From Euonymus europaeus (taxonomy: Eukaryota > Streptophyta > Magnoliopsida > Celastrales > Celastraceae): DNA of 64,000 nt. Of the stretch, positions 28,582-38,494 are shown one piece after another. Position 1 is the first letter of the stretch. Each line of letters begins with the position of its first letter. The notes beneath the pieces are model-generated. The model saw only the letters and a program-made list of their open reading frames with translations, had not been told where the DNA came from and ran no database searches. The translations under genes and the position numbers were made by a program. Location of the stretch: NCBI GenBank assembly GCA_963580455.1, contig OY756963.1:26803555-26867554 (forward strand). Reading direction: 5' to 3'.

Positions 28582-30460
28582 ATGGAAACCCTCAATGCTT
28601 CAACTCGACACACCTCTCTTGCTTGGATTGTTTGTGTTGTTTTGCTGCTAAACTCAGGTAATTAACCTCACAACTTCTATCCTCTCAGCTGAAATAATCT
28701 TTTGCATTTCCACAGTGAATCTATTTTAAATAAATGACTAGTATAATATACATGAGTTTAGCAGAAAAAACGATGCAAATCATAAATCGTTTTTTACACG
28801 GCAGCTTAGCCATTTTGGTGTTCAAAGCGGCAAGGTGCAGTGGTGTGTTATTATATTAAAAATAAAAAAATGTTGATGATGAGGGAGAGAAGAAGGCAAG
28901 GGTAGTGCTCACTGGTTTTTGGTCTATTTTCATGTTGACAACGGGAGTGGTTAGCTTTTTTTTTTTTAACCTACTTTTGAGTTAGACTGAGAGAGATGAG
29001 AGGGAGAAGGTAAGAGAAGTGATTAACTTTTTTTGAAGTTATTTTTTAGTTCAGCTGATTTTAGGCAGTTGGATTAACATTGAATAGTTTTAAAATTTGG
29101 TGCCTTAGACTACCCTGGTGCTCAAAGTACCAACATACCAACTTTAGTTGTTTTACCCAAGATTTTCAATGTTGATTAAAATTATTTCTATACTTTTGGG
29201 TTAATGCAACATGTGGTCACCGAAAGATTTTCAATGTTTCAACTCAGTCACCGTATGTTCAAATTTTTCAACTCAGTCATCATAGTTTTGAAATTGTGTC
29301 AAATCTAACACTTAGGGCAGTTTTTAGACAAAACGGGCAGTCAAACTCCCTTTGACCGTTAAGAAACTGTTATAATTAACAGATGTGACATGACGGCGTC
29401 GATGACTAGATACATGACGTGGATGTGGCTATTTTTTAATAATATTATTAAAATAAAAAAATAAAATTGACTCATGATTCTAAAATAAAATAAAATAACT
29501 AAAGAAGAACCCTAGCCTTTGAGTTCGTCAAAATCGCCACCAGTAGAACAGCAGCTCCCCGAGTCGTCTTGGGCAAGCCCAATCACGGTTTGATTTCCTC
29601 TTTAATTACGTCAATCGCTCAAGTGAAGCCAAAAAGGGAGGATTTCCGAAAGTTGGATCGCTCTGATCTCACTCACTTGTGAAAAGTCGTTTAAGTTAAA
29701 GTCTAGTCAACAGCCACTCCACAACAGAACCCCGAAACTGGAGCAAACCCCCTTCTACCTTTTTTGCAATTCTTTCTCGCCTGCGGTTAAATGAAAGTTT
29801 ATTAGAGTTCCCAATGGCTGGGGAAAGTGAAATAGAAGACCGGTGATACGCTACAAAGATTTGCATCTATGTGTTTTAGAATTCGTTTCTGAATTTTTGA
29901 TTTCTATTTTTACATGTGCAGGGTTTCGGCGCATACAATGCTAGGGTTTTAATTTTTCTTATTTTAGTTAAAACATTTTTTTTTGCCTTTACAGGTGTGT
30001 GGCTAAGATTTTGTTACATCTAACATTTTTTTAAAAATAATTTAATTTCCACATGGAAATTATTTTTACATGTGGCCAAACTACTACACAGTCAATGTGC
30101 CATTGAGGTAGTTTGACTGCCCGTTTTGTCTAAAAACTGCCCGAGTGTTGGATTTGACACAGTTTCAAAATTACGGTGACTGAGTTGAAACATCTGAACA
30201 TACGGTGACTGAGTTGAAACATTGAAAATTTTTCAATGACCACATGTTACATTAACCCCTATACTTTTTATAAACTATGAGGCTAATGGATTGTTGTAAT
30301 GTATACAGTGGTGGAGCAACCAATTGAGGTGAACGCCCAACCCTATTGCATTGGGCCGTGCTCGCAATTCCCAGATTGCAATGGAGCTTGCATTTCCTCG
30401 GGAGCGAAAGCAGGTGCATGCATAGAGTATCAAGCGCAGAACTATTGTTGCTGCACATAA
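28582..30460 (+). CDS. Defensin-like secreted cysteine-rich peptide, copy A
   Basis: Two exons (28582-28657 and 30309-30460) encode 75 aa. Exon 1 is a signal peptide (hydrophobic core WIVCVVLLLNSG). Exon 2 is the mature peptide, with cysteines in the pattern C-x3-C-x5-C-x3-C-x8-C-x8-C-C-C around GPCSQFPDCN. The one-intron layout, with the intron right after the signal peptide, is typical of plant defensin-like (DEFL) genes. The exact subfamily and target are unknown; roles in defence or reproductive signalling are only inferred from the class. The intron is 1651 bp and carries a MULE-type insertion, so splicing efficiency may be affected. The reading frame is intact. Confidence 0.82.
29198..30258. 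mobile_element. Non-autonomous Mutator-like element in the copy A intron
   Basis: The 1061-bp element has terminal inverted repeats of roughly 150 bp that begin GGGTTAATG and end CATTAACCC. They share, inverted, the blocks with AACATTGAAAAT, AACTCAGTCACCGTATGTTC and CGGGCAGTCAAAC. It is flanked by a perfect 10-bp target-site duplication, CTATACTTTT (29188-29197 and 30259-30268). Long TIRs with 9-11-bp duplications are the signature of Mutator-like elements. Copy B keeps the unoccupied site as a single CTATACTTTT at about 35445. The interior (about 29460-29920) has no transposase. Its GC-richer content could be captured host sequence (Pack-MULE), which I cannot identify. Confidence 0.92.
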
Positions 30461-31231
30461 GGAAACCAATTAGGTCATATGTAATATTGAATCATGAATT
30501 CGAGCCCCCAAACTCTTTCCTTATCCAATAAAAAATAATTATTAAGAAAAAAATTTGTCATCAAATACTTTAACAAATTGATCCGTCTATTACCATACAA
30601 TGATGAGATTGACATACAATAATTATACCCAGTTTTTTTTTTGTCTTGACCATCATTTGGGGCCTGTGGGATCCACGTTTTCACATAAATTGTGTGCTAT
30701 TAGCCTATTATCTCAACATTTGGAATAATTGTGACAAAAAATGTTGAAATATGTATTTTTGATTGACATAATAACAAATAAATAATTACCATTAAGAAGT
30801 TAATAATTTCTAAAAAAACAAAATTGTGGGAAATTTAAGTGGAATACATCGGAATGGAAATTAATTTGCTTTTTTTATATTTATTTATGTAAAGAGCATG
30901 AATGTCTCATAAATAAGAGAGATATTTTATAAAGATAGAGATTTTATAATATTCTTAGATTAATTGGACTTTAATATACGTAATTACTAGGAATACTAAT
31001 TAAATTTCTTTGACTTGAATTGTTCATCAAAATTGAAGAAAATAAAAGAAAAAGGAATATAATGAAAATCACCAAATTATCAACTCAACACACATTCACC
31101 TTCACTATTTTGCTTAAAATATAAGGGTTTAGAAAATAAGAATAATATTATGAAAGAAAAGATAGAAGAATTATTATTCATTATTAAGAGAAGGATTATA
31201 TATGACCGAGTACATCACCTAGTCTCAGGTC

Positions 31232-31595
31232 TTACTGAGAGTTACAGATACAATAAAGTGGTGAATTTGGAGATGTTCTTCCACATGATCCACCTAAAGG
31301 GTATCCAATGGAGATGCAATACTTATTGCATTCTGGGAACTTTGAACATGGGCCCTGCACAATTTTCCATTCTGTAGGGGTTGTTGATTTCTTCACATGA
31401 TGATCCTGCAATCTATGGTCTCCATGGCTCTGCCCTGCACAAATCAATCTCTCTTCAGACACCCTGCCGATCCCAGTAGAAAAGAGGGAGAAAAAAAATC
31501 AAATTTACGAAGCAAAAAGTTTTACCTGAAGTTATCAGAAGCAGAAGAATGCATAGAAACACAACAAAGAAGCCTTTTGGGAAAACAGTAGCCAT
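31232..31595 (-). CDS. Defensin-like secreted cysteine-rich peptide, third paralogue
   Basis: Two exons on the minus strand (31526-31595 and 31232-31434) join TCA-G/GG-CAG to encode 90 aa. Residues 1-24 are a signal peptide with a leucine-rich core (FLCILLLLITSG). After a histidine-rich linker (HGDHRLQDHHVKK), the mature domain has GPCSKFPECN, CISIGYPLGGSC and YCIC. These align with copies A and B at GPCS.FP.CN..CIS.G and the closing C-x-C. It is inverted and more diverged, so it is an older family member. The family is defensin-like, of unknown target. The exon 2 acceptor (TTTGTGCAG) was chosen because it keeps the frame; a nearby upstream acceptor would put a stop in frame. Confidence 0.78.
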
Positions 31596-33355
31596 TCTAC
31601 CAAGCTTTGTATACTGTGTTATACTGATAGTGCTAGGCTATTTATATTATTTTTAACATGTATGCTTTACTTGATCAAATCCCGGTTTTGGTCTTTTTAA
31701 AAACGAGAATAATGACTAATTATTACCACGAGAAATTTATTAAAAGGTCATTTGTTGTGACGCCAATTCATTTTAAATTATTTTTTTTATCAAAAAAGTT
31801 ATACATTCCATCATTTTTTTTGCAAATACCAACAATATCTTATCTTCAAATTATACTATGCACGATAATTTCTTTTCCCCAAATACCAACAAGGTAGATA
31901 AATGCATGATTCTGCAACACAAATGGGTCACTCTGTACAGAGAACAATTGGCAGCATGTACGAAATACATCGGTCAACCCACATTCATGTGATGTTTTTT
32001 CTTTGTTCATGAGATATGATGCACTACGTTTATTTAATTTTCAAAAATAAAGATTCCAAAAAAAAATTACTTTAATAACGTGATACGTACTGGCAAACAA
32101 AAACTTTACTTACATGTTTATTTTTGTTATGAATTTACTCTTTAACTATGAACTATTCGAGGATGTAAAAATTAAATTTTGGAGTGTGTAAACTAAATTA
32201 TGAGAGTGAGAAAATTAAGAAAATAAAATATCATTATCACTATATCAAATCACATATAAATCAACAAAAATATAATATAATTAATTTTATAGGGTGATGG
32301 GAACTAAAATTAGGATGTGAAATGTTAATTTTCAATCATTAAAAAAATGTGGAGTAGAAAGAATTAAAAATGGGAGTAAAAATTATAATCCCTCCATTCC
32401 TAAATATCTGTCGTTTTAGAAATTTATTTTTGTTTTAAAATATCCGTCATTTTATAAATTCAAAGCATAATTAATATTTTTTCCAATTTTATTCATAATC
32501 TCGTTTTTCACTAAGAGCTCAATAACTCTACATTTTAACATATTAATTAGTTTTTATCCTTTTAATAAGGATATTTCAGTCTAATGTATTTATTTTTGAC
32601 TAATATTAAGATTATTTAATAATTTCCTTAATTCGTAAAAATTTTAAACCACCATTATTTAGGAACAGGATGAAATATTATCCTACCTTTTCGTAAATAA
32701 ATATGTTTTGTCAAAAGGAAGCCTGCCTTAACTTCCGCCTGAACTTTTGCAAGTGACTGGAACCACTACGCAGTTAAAAAACTATAGTTTGACCATGCGT
32801 AGATCCCCACAACTTTTGACATGCTGATGACTTTTTGCTTTTTATTGCTCTTCCCCATCAACTCTTCAACCACTTCTCGCTTGTTATCTTCCATGGCTAT
32901 CTAAAGATGAGTCAGCGAGAGGGTTAGCTTTGGCCTTTGGGCATGGGCGGCTGTTAACAAATACAAAAATCCCGACTTGACCCGAATTGGGTATGGTCCC
33001 ATTTTCAGATGGAGGACTCGAATTGGGTGGAGTCTGACGGTGGGTGAAGGGTAATTATGAACTGGGCCAGCTGCTTCCAAACTACAGCCCAGTCTCGTAA
33101 GGACACTTCAGTATATTACCATCAAATACGCTCGGCCCAACTCTAATTATGAACTGGGCCAGGCCGCTTCCAAGCTACAATCAGACACGCTCGGCAGAGT
33201 AGTTGGGCCTCGTATTAGTTGTGTTATCTTCCGGTGTAAATGTGTTCTCTTACTGTCCATTATCTCCTACACCCTGGGCTGTCGGCCTGTCGCCCTTCCG
33301 ACGTCTGCTTTACTTCTATACAGGTTGAAAACATCTATCTAATTATTGACAAAAG
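31596..33355. other. AT-rich intergenic DNA with MITE and local repeats
   Basis: No gene is supported. It holds the Stowaway-like element at 32389-32676. Near 33048-33085 and 33143-33180 is a duplicated segment with ATTATGAACTGGGCCAG. A related GGCCAGGCCGTTTCC sequence recurs at about 34050. TGGGCC-type motifs near 33050-33280 may be the captured promoter of the HSP70 fragment that follows. Confidence 0.45.
32389..32676. mobile_element. Stowaway-like MITE, degenerate
   Basis: About 288 bp bounded by inverted ends. The left end reads TCCCTCCATTCCTAAATA and the reverse complement of the right end reads CATCCTGTTCCTAAATAA. The left end closely resembles the Stowaway consensus CTCCCTCCGT..C. The inside is AT-rich and non-coding. 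The ends differ at several bases and the TA target duplication is unclear, so this is an old copy. Confidence 0.65.
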
Positions 33356-33598
33356 ATGAGTGTTATTGGTTTTGATTTGGGCAACGAGAGCTGCATTGTT
33401 GCTGCAGTTGCTAGGCAAAGGGGCATTGATGTCTTGCTCAATGAAGAATCAAAGCGTGAAATCCCCGCCGCTGTTTGTTTTGGTGACGAGCAGCGATTCA
33501 CTGGAACTGTTGATGTTGCTTCAACAATGATGAAGCAGCTAATTGGTCGCCAATTTTCTGATCCTAAGTTGCAAAATGATCTCAAGACATTGCCTTAA
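33356..33598 (+). pseudogene. Truncated HSP70/HSP110-type chaperone fragment
   Basis: The 80-codon frame begins MSVIGFDLGNESCIVAAVAR. It matches the N-terminus of plant HSP110-like chaperones (HSP70-14/15 type), including the nucleotide-binding DLGNE phosphate-1 loop and VLLNEESKREIPAAVCFG. Between ASTMM and QLIGRQFSDP about ten residues normally present are missing. The frame ends after DLKTLP, where the full protein continues for over 700 residues. Only a sliver of the ATPase domain remains, so it cannot be a working chaperone. The promoter-like DNA upstream seems to have moved with it. The open, barely damaged frame suggests a recent capture. Confidence 0.85.
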
Positions 33599-34100
33599 TT
33601 TCACTGATTCTTGTTGGCTTCGTTTTAGATCCCAGACTACACTGTTCTTCATTGACGACTACAATGATTGTTATGCTTGGGCGTTCTTTCTAAAATGAAA
33701 CTTCTGGAGGTACTTTTTAACGTTATATTTTTTATTGAATTTTTTAGGAGTGGTATGAAGTTGTTAGAATCCCCCTCCAAAGATAAGGGAGAATTTGAAT
33801 TCTTTATAAATAATCAAGCCCACCTCAACCTTTAACAATATATTTTTTTTAAATTTAGTGAGTTGGGTTCAAATCCAATTGCTAGACTTGAGGAGAAATA
33901 AAATCGTGCAAACTCGACGAACGATGCAAATTCGACGTATCCATATAAACATGACAATTCAAAGCGGACAATATTATTCAAATATATGGGGCATGAAAAA
34001 TATGACAGGACTTAATAACAAGTGAGATGCAACTAGCGATCATCAAATGAATTAGGCCAGGCCGTTTCCAAAAGCCCAATATTGTACGAAGATATGAAAA

Positions 34101-34219
34101 TGATCATATGGCTAATAAGAGTTCGGCCCGGCATTGGGCCTATCATTAGTTTACGAATCCAATATATTCCTGAGTATAATAATCGTTTTGTCACAAGAAT
34201 GGTCACAGGTGTCCATAGA
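34101..34219. repeat. Direct repeat flanking copy B, left
   Basis: About 119 bp starting TGATCATATGGCTAATAAGAG and ending GGTGTCCATAG. It is repeated in the same orientation at 35928-36049, on the other side of duplicated copy B. Identity is high, with a few substitutions and small indels (for example CCCGGCATT versus CCCAAGCATT). Confidence 0.9.
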
Positions 34220-35906
34220 CCGAGCGTCGTATGTGCAGAAACCAGAATCGTCATCAAGACATCAACATGTCGAAATAGTTGGAATTTGGGCTTGAGTGGG
34301 CTGGGCTCGAAAAATTTAATATAAGCCTGCTACATACAAGCACGACATTATATGACTAAGCAAAGAAAGAGTGTGACCAAATAGAAATACATATGGAAAG
34401 CATTAAAAGCATGTCTAAAAAACCTTAAAATAGGGTGGCAGTAATTGCATGCATATATTAATATTATATATATACACACACATTTATCTCTCTGCCGAGG
34501 GCCTGGATTACAAATTCATTCTTAAAAACCTTAAAATAGGGTGGCAGTAATTGTATGCATATATTAATTATATATATACACACATTTATATCTCTCCAGG
34601 GCCTGGATTACAAATTTATTGCTAGGATATCAAAAAATGATATATTTATATTTTTTATTATTAAATTTGTATGCTTATAATATCGAAAGCCAACATTATC
34701 AATTCTTCATAGCATTTGAGACAGTAAGACAGAGAAGAATTAAACAAATGGAGACCCTCAATGCTTCAACTCGACACACCTCTCTTGCTTGGATTGTTTG
34801 TGTTGTTTTGCTGCTAAACTCAGGTAATTAACTTCTATCCTCTCAGCTGAAATAATCTTTTGCATTTCCACAGTTAATCTATTTAAAAAAAAACCTCGTA
34901 TAATATACATGAGTTTAGCAGAAAAACAACGCAAATCATAAATCATTTTTTACATGGCGGCTTAGCCATTTTGGTGTTCAAAGCCACAAGTCGTAGTGGT
35001 GTGTTATTGTAAAAAAATAAAAATTGATGATGAGGGAGAGAAGAAGGCGAGGGAAGTACTTAGAGGTTTTTGGTCTATTTTCATGTTGGCGGAAAGAGAG
35101 GAGAGGGAAATGGCAGCATGAGTGGTTAGGTTTTTTTTTAAAACCTACTTTTGAGTTAGACTGAGAGAGATGAGAGGGAGAAGGTAAGAGAAGTGATTAG
35201 ATTTTTTTGAGATTATTTTTTAGTTCAGCTGATTTTAGGAAGTTGGATTAATATTGAATATTTTCAAAATTTGGTGCCCTAGACTACCCTGGTGTTCAAA
35301 GTACCAATAGACCAACTTTAGTTGTTTTACCCAAGGAACAGCCCTAGTCTCTGATGGTATATATTTTCAATAGAAATTCAAAAAATAATAATTTTAGACT
35401 GGTATTTAAGTCTCTAATTAACTATAGTTGATTAAAATTATTTCTATACTTTTTATAAACTATGAGGCTAATGGGCTGTTGTAATGTATGCAGTGGTGGA
35501 GCAACCAATTGAGGTGAACGCCCAGCTCTACTGCATCGCGCCGTGCTCGCAGTTCCCAGATTGCAATGCAGCTTGCATTTCCGCAGGGGCGAAAGCAGGT
35601 TCATGCGTATTGAATCCTGGATATTGTTGTTGCACAGAAGAGAACTAATTAGCTCATATGTAATATTGAATCATGAATTCGAGCCCCCACACTCTTCCCT
35701 TATCCAATAAAAAATAATAATTAAGAAAAATTTTGTCATCAAATATTTTAACAAATTGTTCCGTCTATTACCATACAATGACGAGATTGACATACAACAA
35801 TCATACCCAATTTTTTTTTCTCGACCATCATTTGGGGCTTGTGGGATCCACGTTTCACATAAATTGTGTGCAATTATCTCAACATTTGTAATAATTGTGA
35901 TAAAAA
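34217..35906 (+). repeat. Segmental duplication, copy B
   Basis: This copy of 28138-30741 lacks the MULE in its intron. It has its own 106-bp internal tandem duplication (units starting about 34417 and 34523, each with AACCTTAAAATAGGGTGGCA). Short overlap (AGA) at the left junction and about 20 bp of unrelated filler at the right junction are typical of break repair that copied in ectopic DNA. Confidence 0.9.
34748..35648 (+). CDS. Defensin-like secreted cysteine-rich peptide, copy B
   Basis: Two exons (34748-34823, 35494-35648) encode 76 aa. The signal peptide is identical to that of copy A. The mature peptide is very similar: IAPCSQFPDCN, CISAGAKAGSC and YCCC. It differs most between the GxC motif and the closing cysteines, and ends TEEN instead of T. 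Most exon 2 differences change amino acids, as often seen in defensin-like families. Intact promoter-region sequence precedes it. The intron is 670 bp. Like copy A, it is a probable apoplastic peptide of unknown target. Confidence 0.82.
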
Positions 35907-35927
35907 GAAATTACTGAGACAAAGACA

Positions 35928-36049
35928 TGATCATATAACTAATAAGAGTTCGGCCCAAGCATTGGGCCTATCATTTTAGTTTACGAATCCAATAGATTCC
36001 TGAGTATAATATTCGTTTTGTCACAAGAATGGTCACAGGTGTCCATAGA
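35928..36049. repeat. Direct repeat flanking copy B, right
   Basis: Second copy of the repeat at 34101-34219. The downstream sequence (36050-36180) reads TTGCTCCAACAG..., presumably the original neighbour of the site before copy B was inserted. Confidence 0.9.
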
Positions 36050-36639
36050 TTGCTCCAACAGCTAGAGTATTTATTATAGAAAGACTTTGCCAGATTAATG
36101 CAAGCATATGAGCGTTTGCTAGAACCAAAGAATGTGGATGCAGAAATCGACTTTGTTATCCTATCCTGACACTTCAATTCAATTAAAATATTATACTTTC
36201 TAGAGTACCCTTCTTAAATCCTCACGTAATTATTTCATATATTAATATATAGTTCCGTTTTTCTACTCGAACTTATAACCTCTTTAATTTTACAGGATGA
36301 ATGGTGGATTCTCTGTGTTTAAAATAAACGAGATTGAAGGCTTTTCTTTCACATGATACCAAGTCTTTCGCAAGAGTCATGTCCTCAATTCAACACTCAC
36401 GGCCCAGGCTGGCTCCTACATGAAAGAATTAAAATACCAAATTCAGAACTAATGCAATAATTGAAAATGAGCACAACTTTAAACACATTTGTATTAAACG
36501 GAGACGACGAAATTAAAAAAGAAGGGAAAAGAAAGGGATGATGCATGCATGAAGTGCGTGCGTGGACTGTGGAGGTTTTTCACCGTATAGTGCCTTCCAA
36601 TGAGGACATCGATCGGTGGTGTTGGAAATCTAGACGAGG
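36050..36639. other. Intergenic DNA 3' of MIR164
   Basis: AT-rich. On the plus strand at about 36080-36165, a short stretch reads like coding (LMQAYERLLEPKNVDAEIDF), but I cannot assign it to a family and it has no start or splice context. Otherwise I see nothing. Confidence 0.35.
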
Positions 36640-36754
36640 GTGAGGAACACATGTTGGAGAAGGGGAGCACGTGCACAAGTATCTTCGTGGGCATTTTGTG
36701 AAGCCCAAGGATGGATTTTGCACGTGCCCTGCTTCTCCAGCAGGAGCTACTCAC
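36640..36754 (-). ncRNA. MIR164: miR164 precursor hairpin
   Basis: On the minus strand, the 21-nt segment 36739-36719 is an exact match to mature miR164 (starts TGGAGAAGCAGG, ends CACGTGCA). On the other arm, 36673-36653 (starts CACGTGCTCC, ends TTCTCCAAC) is the usual star strand. The arms pair almost fully around a loop of about 45 nt, and the stem extends to GTGAG/CTCAC at the base. miR164 directs cleavage of NAC-domain mRNAs of the CUC1/CUC2, NAC1 and ORE1 type, controlling organ boundaries, lateral roots and ageing. A TATA box lies upstream at 36801-36808. The primary transcript is not a protein gene. Confidence 0.96.
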
Positions 36755-36800
36755 CCACAAACAACGCTGATAGTGTTGAATAATATTGAACAACCTCATG

Positions 36801-36808
36801 TATTTATA
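36801..36808 (-). promoter_or_regulatory. TATA box of MIR164
   Basis: TATAAATA on the minus strand, about 50 bp before the hairpin base. It puts transcription start near 36770. A (GA)n tract at about 36821-36838 lies just upstream. Confidence 0.65.
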
Positions 36809-36839
36809 CTGGTAAATGGAGAGAGAGAGAGAGAGAGAA

Positions 36840-38494
36840 TTAATGGATTTGGCCCAAGAGTGTTGGCCAGTGATCTGTAAAGAAAACTAAAGCCTGTAAA
36901 AGCTACAGCCATGCCATGCAATCATGGCAATATGGCATAGTACGTAAAAGAAAGGAAGAAAAAAAATCAAAGTAGAGATATCTAAGGAAGACCCAAACAG
37001 GGTCTTTGTCTGCCTTATTTTCAGAAAATCCACTAATGCTTTATGTTCCCTTTTTCAGGATTCTCTCAAACCCACAAGCCTCCGAATTCGGAAACCTACA
37101 CAACAAGCTAAAACTCCCTCAGCCGTTGGATCAAGAATCTCGTGCATGATCTTTGGGTCCCACTAAGTGTATGTGCGTGGGGCCACTTTTAATATCCCTG
37201 TGTGGGAAGACCTTGCTCTTGGCATTGGTGATGGTGGTGGTGGAGGTAGTGCAGCTGGGTAAAGGAGGAGAGGAGAATCATGTAAAAAGTACACGTAGGC
37301 TTTGCGTGTTGAGACCCAAGTTTTTGAGTATTGTAGTCTGTGTGTTTGGGAGTTTGGGGGAGGCTCCCTAGGTAGATATGATACCCTATATGGTGTAGGT
37401 CACCAGCCTTTTCTCCCCCAAGATTTATGGTGGTTTCATAGTAGAGAATTTCAAACTCCTTTTGACAGGGTTTGATCAGCTTTACTTCACAAATTCATGG
37501 ATTTGTTGTTGAAGCAGCCTTTACTACCTCTTAAACTGCTAAAACAAGGATAAAAGTGTTGTGAATTCAATAGTGATACAAATCTCAGCAGTTGAGATCC
37601 CAATTATTTTGTACGCACAAAATTTAAATGTGTTCATGTGCATCACGTGGAGTCCACACACTTATTTAGATTATATACAACTTAACAATTGAGATAATTG
37701 AAATTTCAACTGAATCTTGATATTTTTGATATGAGTTGCATAATGCTATTCTATGTAATTTTTCGCAGCCACAAACATTTTTGTATATAAATCTCAAACT
37801 GTTTCTCAAACGGAGCCGCATGTAGTGATATGTAAGTCATAGCAATACTGTGTACAGAGGTGAAAATTGTTAGTGGATGTGGTAATCTTAAGACAAAAGG
37901 GTCATTAAAGACAAGGGTGAGGTCGTACAAGGGAAGGGATGGAGGTGGTGTCACCCTTAAATCACCAAAATTTTTCTTGTGGAGGAAGAAGACATATATA
38001 GATCCTGGCATGAGGTCATAATGAAATCTAATGCAAGGCATAAATGCTAGCGTGTGCACTCAGCACTTGAGGTGTGTGTAGTAAATGCTTTATTTGGTCA
38101 TACACTCATACCTTAGTTGAAAAATTACTCATGCTTCCACCAAGCTAAATTCCACCATACTTGATGCATATGTTTGACTCTGTCACTCTGTCTCAGGCAA
38201 AAGGAACAGCAACAAAACAAAAAAAACAGGCAACCCATTACTTCGCTTGGGTCAGCTTCATTAACTGATACTGCTAAATTTCTTTTACCTTTCATTTTCT
38301 ACCTTCTAGAAAAGTAACATCTCATGCGTTTACTCATTGTGAAGGAGAGAAAAAGCACTTCATAGATTTACAGGATTGAGATAATAAGGAATTAACATTC
38401 TAGCAGAAAGATCGTATAACATTATACACAAGATTAAGAAACCATATCTGCAGCAGAGCCTGGAAACTTCAATGCTGGTGGCAGTGTTTTAATG
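36840..38494. other. Intergenic region upstream of MIR164 and downstream of PARP2
   Basis: No coding signal beyond short random frames. The part next to 36.8-37.4 kb is the likely MIR164 promoter. The part near 38.4 kb holds the PARP2 3' UTR. Confidence 0.4.

Larger units (their letters stand above)
28138..30741 (+). repeat. Segmental duplication, copy A
   Basis: This block corresponds to 34217-35906: promoter region, both defensin-like exons, intron and 3' flank. Alignable sequence starts at AGACCGAG and ends near AATAATTGTGA. It is longer than copy B mainly because its intron contains a 1061-bp Mutator-type insertion (29198-30258). Copy B in turn carries a 106-bp internal tandem duplication that is single here (about 28360-28470). 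Confidence 0.9.

Noticed and set aside
31463..31490. Alternative exon 2 start for the inverted defensin-like gene at the upstream acceptor
   Set aside because: Joining exon 1 there gives an immediate in-frame stop. The acceptor ending at 31435 keeps the frame open.
34033..34257. 74-codon frame beginning like the GCP4 upstream extension
   Set aside because: It is only the duplicated promoter sequence joined to unrelated flank.
35971..36177. 68-codon minus frame and opposing peptide-like stretch near 36100
   Set aside because: No start, domain or splice signals. The plus-strand stretch is too short to assign.
36494..36799. 101-codon open frame on the minus strand
   Set aside because: It runs straight through the miR164 hairpin. 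No protein family resembles it, and the RNA structure explains the conservation.
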